A stretch of 6,066 bases of DNA. It comes from Mariniphaga sp. Its GTDB lineage: Bacteria; Bacteroidota; Bacteroidia; Bacteroidales; Prolixibacteraceae. Under the pieces are notes generated by a model. That model searched no databases. It was not told the DNA's origin and saw nothing but the letters and a program-made list of their open reading frames with translations. This document shows, one piece after another, positions 1 to 5,072 of the stretch. Location of the stretch: NCBI GenBank assembly GCA_013203525.1, contig JABMQB010000458.1, forward strand, positions 1 through 6,066. Direction: 5' to 3'. The first letter of the stretch is position 1; each line of letters begins with the position of its first letter. Made by a program: the position numbers and the translations under genes.

Positions 1-27
1 AAAACCTCCCTGGGTCGGGGAGGTTTT
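1..27 (-). terminator. Strong intrinsic terminator, probably bidirectional
   Basis: A perfect 10-bp stem (bases 1-10 pair with 18-27, AAAACCTCCC against GGGAGGTTTT) closes a 7-base loop. The stem has a GC core flanked by A4 on one side and T4 on the other, so it can act in both directions. It lies 34 bases past the stop codon of the minus-strand gene ending at 62 and should end that transcript. It could also serve a convergent gene to the left of the window. Bases beyond position 1 are not visible, so the full T tract for the minus strand cannot be judged. Confidence 0.85.
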
Positions 28-42
28 ATCAAACCAGTTACA

Positions 43-63
43 AACCTGCAAGGTATGCAGGTT
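43..63 (-). terminator. Second hairpin overlapping the stop codon
   Basis: An 8-bp perfect inverted repeat (43-50 AACCTGCA with 56-63 TGCAGGTT) encloses a 5-base loop and includes two bases of the TAA stop codon at 64-62. On the minus strand it is followed by TTTG, a poor U tract, so it is a weak terminator at best. More likely it is a 3'-end stabilising or backup hairpin in front of the stronger terminator at 1-27. Confidence 0.5.
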
Positions 64-955
64 AAAGGTTCATTCCTAAAAAGTCTGTAATAATTAATTT
101 AAGTTCATAAATGATTCCTGATTTATCATCTAATCCCATTTGTTTATAAGCTATTTCAATCTGGTTGGCCAACCGCAATAAAAATATCCGGTTATCACCT
201 TTCTGATAATATTTTGGGTCGCTTGTATATTTGATTTTTTTTAAATGGTATTCAAGTTCTTTTCTTCCAGTTATTGAACCTTTATTTGATGGGTTTATAT
301 AAAAAATAATATCGGTATCGATATCTTCTCCATGAGCTTCCATTGCAATCTGGCGATCAAACCATGCTAATAACGGATTTCGTGGAAAGTCGATAAAAAA
401 GATTGGTAATTCAAGCATTTGCGCAACAATTGTGTAAAGCATGGCAATTGAATAAGAATTTCCTTTTTTTGTCTCAATTACTTGGTTTAAAAAGCAATTT
501 TGCGGTAAATTTATCTCTGAATGGTTAATCGAATACCCATTGAGTTCAAAAAAAACATGGTTTAGTACCGAGGTTTTTTCCAATGATGTAAGTGAATCAT
601 TTAATTCTAACCAAATATCTTTCCTAAGGTTTTCAATTTGTCTTTCAATGGGTCGTATATTTAGGTCGGGGTACAAAAATTTATTCAATATGAAAAATCC
701 TTCTAATAATTCCGGATCTTCTTTTTTTACCCAGGCACGCATTTCTTTTTTTAAATTTTTGAGATGTAAAAATTGAATAAGGTTTTCAATACGATGTTGG
801 CAAATTTCATCCAGGCTATTCTCCCATTTTTCTTCCAGAACGGGAATTATTTTTGCATTTTTCTTAACTAATTCCTGTTCAACCATTTTGAAAACCCCAA
901 TATCAGGGTCATCAAGTAGGTTAATAAGTGCCTTTGTATTATTATTCGCAATCAT
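62..955 (-). CDS. HEAT-like/SirB1-type transglutaminase-fold protein, probably non-catalytic
   Basis: This 297-residue protein has no signal peptide or membrane segment, so it is probably cytoplasmic. Residues about 9-65 (LLDDPDIGVFKMVEQEL onward) are helical and look like a HEAT-type repeat pair. Residues about 105-260 resemble the SirB1/Transglut_core2 family: NCFLNQVIETKKGNSYSIAM at 153-172 matches the family's N-x-Y/F-L-x-x-V-L-E-x-x-x-G signature, followed by LELPIFFIDFPRNPLLAW. Active transglutaminases have a Cys after the Gly and a His in the second motif. Here those places read GNSYS and PRNPLL, so the triad seems lost, as in many SirB1 relatives. Its role is unknown; a protein-interaction function is an inference. 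The start is the ATG at 955, 14 bases behind the stop of the phosphorylase gene, so the two are probably co-transcribed. Confidence 0.8.
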   Translation of the reverse strand: MIANNNTKALINLLDDPDIGVFKMVEQELVKKNAKIIPVLEEKWENSLDEICQHRIENLIQFLHLKNLKKEMRAWVKKEDPELLEGFFILNKFLYPDLNIRPIERQIENLRKDIWLELNDSLTSLEKTSVLNHVFFELNGYSINHSEINLPQNCFLNQVIETKKGNSYSIAMLYTIVAQMLELPIFFIDFPRNPLLAWFDRQIAMEAHGEDIDTDIIFYINPSNKGSITGRKELEYHLKKIKYTSDPKYYQKGDNRIFLLRLANQIEIAYKQMGLDDKSGIIYELKLIITDFLGMNL

Positions 956-969
956 AATTAAATGATAAA

Positions 970-1839
970 TTAGTTTATAAATCTTTCCAAAGCAATTTTT
1001 ACAAGTTTTTCCATTACTGAATGATATGCGTTATTTGCATCGCCGGTAACACGGTTGGCAATTATTGCACAAACTGTAACAGCTCTATGCCCCATTAATT
1101 TGGAAAGCCCATATATTGCCGAGCTTTCCATTTCGTAATTTGTTATCTTAAAACTCTTAAAACTATATTTTTCTATCTGATCGTTAATTTCATTCATTGC
1201 CAGCGGTAATCTTAATACCCGCCCTTGTGGTCCATAAAATCCTGGTGCTGAGATGTTAACTCCTTTAATAAATTTAGGTGATTTAAACTTTTGTAATAGG
1301 TTTTCTGAGGCGTCTACAATGTAAGGAGAGGCAAGTGTATTTTTCCAGGAAAGTTCATTTGTCAGGTTTGATTCAAATTCGAGGTCGCAAATGCTGTCCC
1401 TGTTTTTATAGAAATTAAGTAATCCATCAAATCCAATTGATTTTTGAGAAACCACAAATGAATTAACCGGAATTTCGGATTGTAATGCACCTGAAGTACC
1501 AATCCTCATAAAATCTAGCTGGGCAAATTTTTCTTTTACTTTTCGAGTGTTAAAATCAATATTGGCAAGTGCATCCAGTTCATTTAATACAATATCTATA
1601 TTATCTGTTCCTATTCCGGTTGATAATACCGTAATCCTTTTATTCTTATATGTGCCTGTAATGGTGTAGAATTCCCGGTTTCTGATTTTGAATTCGATAT
1701 TTTCAAAATTAGAAGCTACCATATCCACCCTTCCCGGATCACCAACTAAGATAATTTTCCCTGCTATATCAGCCGGTTTCAGGTGAAGGTGGAAGATAGT
1801 TCCGTCCTTATTAATTATTAACTCCGATTCTTTAATCAT
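970..1839 (-). CDS. Uridine phosphorylase-like nucleoside phosphorylase
   Basis: This is a cytoplasmic nucleoside phosphorylase (PNP_UDP_1 fold) that would split a nucleoside with phosphate into base and ribose-1-phosphate. Counting from the ATG at 1839 (289 residues), it keeps the landmarks of E. coli uridine phosphorylase: FHL with His17, GDPGRV (Gly33, Arg37) and RIGTSG (Arg112, Thr115) for phosphate. It also has F-x3-Q-x-R (Phe201, Gln205, Arg207) for uracil, and EME (236-238) for ribose. The Q-x-R pair favours a pyrimidine substrate over a purine. The reading frame is open nine codons further, to a TTG at 1866. However, a TAnnTTTG promoter box covers 1864-1871, so transcription would begin downstream of that TTG and I chose the ATG. 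It is the first gene of a likely two-gene unit. The family is sure; the substrate is likely but not proven. Confidence 0.9.
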   Translation of the reverse strand: MIKESELIINKDGTIFHLHLKPADIAGKIILVGDPGRVDMVASNFENIEFKIRNREFYTITGTYKNKRITVLSTGIGTDNIDIVLNELDALANIDFNTRKVKEKFAQLDFMRIGTSGALQSEIPVNSFVVSQKSIGFDGLLNFYKNRDSICDLEFESNLTNELSWKNTLASPYIVDASENLLQKFKSPKFIKGVNISAPGFYGPQGRVLRLPLAMNEINDQIEKYSFKSFKITNYEMESSAIYGLSKLMGHRAVTVCAIIANRVTGDANNAYHSVMEKLVKIALERFIN

Positions 1840-1863
1840 AACAGTTTTGCGATAAAAGGGATT

Positions 1864-1871
1864 CAAACCTA
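1864..1871 (-). promoter_or_regulatory. Bacteroidota -7 box for the phosphorylase operon
   Basis: On the minus strand this reads TAGGTTTG, an exact TAnnTTTG match. It ends 24 bases before the ATG at 1839, so transcription would start near 1857 with a leader of under 20 bases. No clear -33 TTTG lies 19-21 bases upstream. The site overlaps the alternative TTG start at 1866 and therefore argues against that start. Confidence 0.6.
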
Positions 1872-1912
1872 TTTAATGGAAACTATAAGTCAGTATGTTA
1901 CAAGGATAAAAT

Positions 1913-1925
1913 ATTAACAGTTAAT
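1913..1925. repeat. Palindrome ATTAAC-A-GTTAAT, operator-like
   Basis: This is a perfect 6+1+6 inverted repeat directly followed by a 12-T run (its last T is shared). It is too short and AT-rich to be a useful RNA hairpin, but its two-fold symmetry is what a dimeric DNA-binding protein would use. It lies about 42 bases upstream of the -7 box of the phosphorylase operon, a position that would suit an activator. Function is inferred only. Confidence 0.35.
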
Positions 1926-2046
1926 TTTTTTTTTTTCTGGTGTGTGTTAATATGTTCCAATTTTGGGAAATTAGGTGACTTATTAACTAAAAACAGGGCA
2001 TGCCAGAAATTTCATTTTCTGAATTGTTAATAACGGGAAGGTCATT

Positions 2047-2054
2047 CAAATGTA
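2047..2054 (-). promoter_or_regulatory. Possible second upstream -7 box (minus strand)
   Basis: The minus strand reads TACATTTG, matching TAnnTTTG. It would give a leader of about 200 bases to the phosphorylase gene. A TTTG at 2070-2067 is only 12 bases further upstream, too close to be its -33 partner. It may be chance in AT-rich DNA. Confidence 0.2.
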
Positions 2055-2212
2055 ATCTTGCTTCTGCAAATGCTGTTTTATTGTGATGAAATTAGGTTTA
2101 ATAAAATTGTTAATTTAATATATAACTCCCTTTTTGTGATGTATTTATGAGTTTGATTAAGATGCTCAATGTTATTTTTTCATTTATGTGAATTTATTCC
2201 GGTATTATCTTG

Positions 2213-2220
2213 TAAATTTG
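2213..2220 (+). promoter_or_regulatory. Bacteroidota -7 box for the prohibitin gene
   Basis: TAAATTTG is an exact TAnnTTTG match and ends 28 bases before the ATG at 2249, giving a leader of about 20 A-rich bases. The -33 region is weak: TGTG at 2187-2190, 22 bases upstream, is the nearest approximation of TTTG. Confidence 0.6.
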
Positions 2221-2248
2221 TTTTTAGAAATAATTAAAAAATACTACT

Positions 2249-3061
2249 ATGAAAATTAAAAGTTCGTATATCGTAATAGGTGTAATTGTACTTATTGTGA
2301 TATTAGCATTAGGCGGCGGGATGTTTCTTATTATAGATCCGGGGGAAAAAGGTGTAATGTTCAGGCCTTATACATCAGGGCTTGATAAGGAAACTACGTA
2401 TGGTGAAGGATTCCATATTATTGCGCCATGGAATGAAATGGTTCGTTACAATGTCCGTGAACAGCAACGTGACGAAACAATGGATGTTTTGGATAAAAAT
2501 GGTTTATCGGTCAGTATGGATGTAACCGTAAGGTTTAACCCGAATCATACTGATATTGGATTTTTATATGAACAGTTTGGAATACCCTATGTTAATGTGC
2601 TGGTTATTCCGGAGGTTCGATCATCGGTGAGGCAGGTTGCAGGGCGTTATGCAGCCGAAGAGATTTATTCAACCAAAAGAAGCGAGGTGGAACAATCAAT
2701 TATCCAGGAATCTAAAGAAGTGTTGGCAGCGAATTTTATTGATATGAGGGCTTTATTAATCCGCTCTATAAACCTGCCATCGAATATTAAGGATGCTATT
2801 GAAAGTAAATTGACAACTGAGCAGGAAGCACTTGCCTACACTTTTCGCCTCGACCGGGAAAAATCAGAAGCAGAACGCCTTAGAATTCAAGCCGAAGGTA
2901 TAGCAGCTTATAACAGGATTATTAATGCAAGTTTAACTGATAGGATATTATTGCAGCGCGGTATTGAAGCAACAACTGTTCTTGCTGAATCACCTAATTC
3001 TAAGGTGATTATAATTGGTGGAGGAGAGAATGGATTACCTTTAATATTAAATACTAATTAA
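2249..3061 (+). CDS. Prohibitin/SPFH-domain membrane protein
   Basis: This 270-residue protein has one N-terminal membrane segment (about residues 7-28, YIVIGVIVLIVILALGGGMF) and then an SPFH (stomatin/prohibitin/flotillin/HflK-C) domain. The entry into that domain, DPGEKGVMFRP (30-40), GEGFHIIAPW (52-61), YNVREQQRDETMDVLDKNGL (67-86) and the AGRYAAEEIYSTKR stretch (131-144), are typical of prohibitins. A charged helix rich in E, R and Q (about 183-222) ends in a short hydrophobic tail with VIIIGGG (253-259). Such proteins form large membrane rings that scaffold proteins or protect them from membrane proteases; no enzyme residue is expected. It stands alone with its own promoter and terminator, so it is probably monocistronic. 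The length fits the family; the specific partner is unknown. Confidence 0.92.
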   Translation: MKIKSSYIVIGVIVLIVILALGGGMFLIIDPGEKGVMFRPYTSGLDKETTYGEGFHIIAPWNEMVRYNVREQQRDETMDVLDKNGLSVSMDVTVRFNPNHTDIGFLYEQFGIPYVNVLVIPEVRSSVRQVAGRYAAEEIYSTKRSEVEQSIIQESKEVLAANFIDMRALLIRSINLPSNIKDAIESKLTTEQEALAYTFRLDREKSEAERLRIQAEGIAAYNRIINASLTDRILLQRGIEATTVLAESPNSKVIIIGGGENGLPLILNTN

Positions 3062-3076
3062 TTGAATTAAGATATT

Positions 3077-3100
3077 AGGGCGGGATTTCCCGCCCTTTTT
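3077..3100 (+). terminator. Intrinsic terminator between prohibitin and thioesterase
   Basis: A perfect, mostly G-C 8-bp stem (3077-3084 AGGGCGGG with 3089-3096 CCCGCCCT) closes an ATTT loop and is followed by TTTT to 3100. It begins 15 bases after the prohibitin stop and ends only 3 bases before the next ATG at 3104. It should end the prohibitin transcript and also occupies the place where a ribosome would load for the thioesterase. Confidence 0.92.
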
Positions 3101-3103
3101 GTT

Positions 3104-3589
3104 ATGAAAAAGATTTATAATCCGTTTGTTGCGCATAAAGGTGAGGAATATAACTGTTTTGGTTGTTCGCCAAACAACAACCTTGGATTGCAACTTGAAT
3201 TTATAGATACCGGTGAGGAATTGGTTACCAACTGGAGCCCGAAGGATTGGCTTGTAGGCTACAATAAAATACTTCATGGTGGAATTCAGGCTACTTTAAT
3301 GGATGAAATTGCTGGCTGGGTTGTTCTTACAAAATGTAAAACTGCTGGCGTTACCACCGAAATGAGTGTAAAATATCTAAAACCGGTTTATATAGTTAGA
3401 GGTGAATTGAAGATTAAATCCCGGCTAATAAGTTTGGATGAAGGTATAGCCATAATTGCTTGTGAATTATTTGATGGTGAAGGGGTGTGTTGTGCAACTG
3501 CTAATGTAAAATATTTTTGTTACCCTGAACGGATTGCCCGAAGGAAATTGCACTATCCTGGAGTTGAGGCGTTTTATAAGGAAACTTGA
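3104..3589 (+). CDS. PaaI-like hotdog-fold acyl-CoA thioesterase
   Basis: This 161-residue cytoplasmic protein has the single hotdog domain of PaaI/YbgC-type thioesterases, which hydrolyse acyl-CoA thioesters. The hotdog helix carries HGG at 58-60 and Asp67 (LHGGIQATLMDEIAGWVV), the usual substrate-binding and catalytic segment, followed by the strand TTEMSVKYLKPV (84-95). The N-terminus has NCFGCSPNNNLGL (17-29), a CxxC-containing motif common in this subfamily; its function is not certain. The start at 3104 is supported because MKKIYNPF immediately precedes that motif, as in family members I recall from Bacteroidota. Its acyl substrate cannot be told. The gene has no visible promoter: an intrinsic terminator ends 3 bases before its ATG, so it may depend on read-through or on a promoter inside the prohibitin gene. 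Confidence 0.88.
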   Translation: MKKIYNPFVAHKGEEYNCFGCSPNNNLGLQLEFIDTGEELVTNWSPKDWLVGYNKILHGGIQATLMDEIAGWVVLTKCKTAGVTTEMSVKYLKPVYIVRGELKIKSRLISLDEGIAIIACELFDGEGVCCATANVKYFCYPERIARRKLHYPGVEAFYKET

Positions 3590-3624
3590 AGTTAGCATAG
3601 GAATATTAAATATTTGATTAATAA

Positions 3625-3649
3625 ACACCATTTATTTTATACCAGGTGT
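3625..3649. other. Weak hairpin in the convergent intergenic gap
   Basis: The thioesterase and DUF819 genes converge on a 96-base AT-rich gap (3590-3685). The best inverted repeat there is ACACC/GGTGT (3625-3629 with 3645-3649), a 5-bp stem with a 15-base loop and no proper T run on either side. I see no convincing terminator, so transcripts may run into each other or end by another mechanism. Confidence 0.25.
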
Positions 3650-3685
3650 AAGTAAATTTTGGCTTATTGTTTGCAATTTCTGATG

Positions 3686-4957
3686 CTATAACCTTTCGAG
3701 AAAGTATGCAATAAAAATTCCCAGGTAATTACCAAATGCATAACCAATTATTCCAACCGTGAGCCCCGAAATAATTACTTCTTTATTTTTTATTGCACTT
3801 GCAACAACAGGCACAAAGGGTGGGGAATAAGTAAGAGCAGTAATTGTAATAATAGTACTATCGGCATCAACTTTAAATAAAAATGAAAGCCCTACATGTA
3901 TAACCATCGACCCGATTACAGCCAATGCAACAAATGCAAAAAGATATATATAATCAAGTTGGAACATGGCAAGGATATCACCCATTGATGCTACAATCAG
4001 TGAAAAAACAATAATCAGGTACATTCCCAACTGAAAACTTTTTTTGATCCTGTTTATTTTTTTTACAAGAGATGCAAGTAACCCTAAAGTAGTAATTGAA
4101 AGAATAATAGTTACCATTTTAAAATCTTCCGGGACTATCATACTTAAACCAATGGCTACAGCAACAATTATTATGGAAATAGCAAAAGCTAATAGTAATT
4201 GAGGGATGCCCTTACGGGTTATCATTTCAGTAAAGTCATCCATGCTTTTGGCTTCTTTTGAAATATCCTCTTTAAGAATATGCTTATGGTTTTCGTTAAA
4301 AGTTGGAAGTATATAATTAAATACTCGCTGAGCAACGGTTAAAATAAAAATCAAGGTTAATGCACCTATTGCCATGTCATACGTGTGGGTTAAGATAAAA
4401 GTATTGGGTGTAACATCAAGCGCGGTGCCTATCGCGGCTAAGTTTGGAGTACCACCTGTATACACCCCGATTAACATACCTGCAACCTTCGACGGTTCGG
4501 GAATTACATTTTTAAATAGAAAATACCCTAAAACAATAACTGTTAGTAGTGATACCATTGCAAGTATAAGTGAAAGCATTGCTCCACGGGCAAATTTGAG
4601 CCATCGTTTCAAATCAAGTGAAAACAACATTAAGGGGATTGCCAATAAAATTGCAACCGACATAACTGAATCCTGCAAGCCTTTTATTTGATTAACAATT
4701 AAGTCGGCTGAGCTTACATCTCCTTTATCATAAAGGTTTTGAATCTCCGTTTTTGGAATGCTGGCATCGGTACCTAGCTCAATTTTATAGTTTTCACTGG
4801 CATTGGGAAGAATTAGCAGATTTCCAATTAAAAGTCCAACTGCATATGCCAGTACAACAACTCCAATTTTGTTAATAGTTTTAGAAATTCGACATAAATA
4901 AATTAGAAGGATTGGCGTAAGGAGGAAAAACAGTAACAGAAGGATAGTTGTCACCAT
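3686..4957 (-). CDS. DUF819 family multi-pass membrane protein (putative transporter)
   Basis: This 423-residue integral membrane protein has about 12 hydrophobic segments (roughly 4-22, 31-51, 98-114, 124-147, 157-178, 188-210, 250-272, 278-297, 308-329, 336-360, 364-386, 393-419) and a charged central loop (220-249). It matches DUF819 (the B. subtilis YjcL type): a VYTGGTPNLAAIGTAL motif at 165-180 in the first half, and DADSTIITITALTYSPPFVP (364-383) plus GYAFGNYLG (405-413) in the second. Broken-helix motifs at equivalent places in two halves suggest an inverted-repeat carrier fold, as in Na+- or H+-coupled symporters; that is inference. To my knowledge no bacterial substrate is established. 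The start is the ATG at 4957, with a -7 box 22 bases upstream. It follows the GH94 gene in the same direction, 115 bases away. Confidence 0.87.
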   Translation of the reverse strand: MVTTILLLLFFLLTPILLIYLCRISKTINKIGVVVLAYAVGLLIGNLLILPNASENYKIELGTDASIPKTEIQNLYDKGDVSSADLIVNQIKGLQDSVMSVAILLAIPLMLFSLDLKRWLKFARGAMLSLILAMVSLLTVIVLGYFLFKNVIPEPSKVAGMLIGVYTGGTPNLAAIGTALDVTPNTFILTHTYDMAIGALTLIFILTVAQRVFNYILPTFNENHKHILKEDISKEAKSMDDFTEMITRKGIPQLLLAFAISIIIVAVAIGLSMIVPEDFKMVTIILSITTLGLLASLVKKINRIKKSFQLGMYLIIVFSLIVASMGDILAMFQLDYIYLFAFVALAVIGSMVIHVGLSFLFKVDADSTIITITALTYSPPFVPVVASAIKNKEVIISGLTVGIIGYAFGNYLGIFIAYFLERL

Positions 4958-4979
4958 ATTTTTTCAGTTTAGCTTAAAA

Positions 4980-4987
4980 CAAATATA
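4980..4987 (-). promoter_or_regulatory. Bacteroidota -7 box for the DUF819 gene
   Basis: The minus strand reads TATATTTG, an exact TAnnTTTG match, ending 22 bases before the ATG at 4957. A TTG at 5005-5003 is 15 bases upstream, shorter than the usual gap, so the -33 element is weak. This suggests DUF819 can be transcribed independently of the GH94 gene. Confidence 0.55.
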
Positions 4988-5072
4988 TGCAAAATTTGAG
5001 ATCAATATAAAGAATCCCTGTTCCATTTATTTTGAAAAAGGGAATTATATTAATTAATTTTAAATTGTTTAA

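Larger units (their letters stand above)
1867..2248. other. Divergent intergenic region, motif-rich, no gene seen
   Basis: This AT-rich stretch separates the minus-strand phosphorylase operon from the plus-strand prohibitin. It contains a run of 12 T (1925-1936), six copies of GTTAAT or its complement ATTAAC (1913, 1920, 1946, 1982, 2026, 2109), the perfect palindrome GGCATGCC (1997-2004) and a weak 6-bp hairpin (2004-2009 with 2016-2021). The only open frame I noticed is 28 codons (2000-2086, plus) and has no supporting start signal. The region is long for two simple promoters, so extra regulatory sites or a small RNA are possible, but nothing proves either. Confidence 0.6.

Noticed and set aside
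540..776. Plus-strand open frame of 78 codons
   Set aside because: It lies wholly antisense to the SirB1-like gene, has a low-complexity Ser/Phe/Asn composition and resembles no family.
1997..2004. GGCATGCC palindrome as a regulator site
   Set aside because: An 8-base palindrome occurs once, with no second copy near any promoter; noted only as part of the intergenic region.
2000..2086. 28-codon open frame on the plus strand in the divergent gap (MPEISFSELL...)
   Set aside because: It has no -7 box at the distance seen for the other genes, no recognisable family and a length expected by chance.
3047..3277. Minus-strand open frame of 76 codons
   Set aside because: It crosses the terminator at 3077-3100 and is antisense to the clear thioesterase N-terminus.
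4374..4691. Plus-strand open frame of 105 codons
   Set aside because: It is antisense to the DUF819 gene, whose motifs and membrane segments are continuous across this stretch.
5013..5046. Possible terminator after the GH94 gene (AATCCCT with AGGGAATT)
   Set aside because: There are only five continuous pairs with a 19-base loop and no T run after it on the minus strand.
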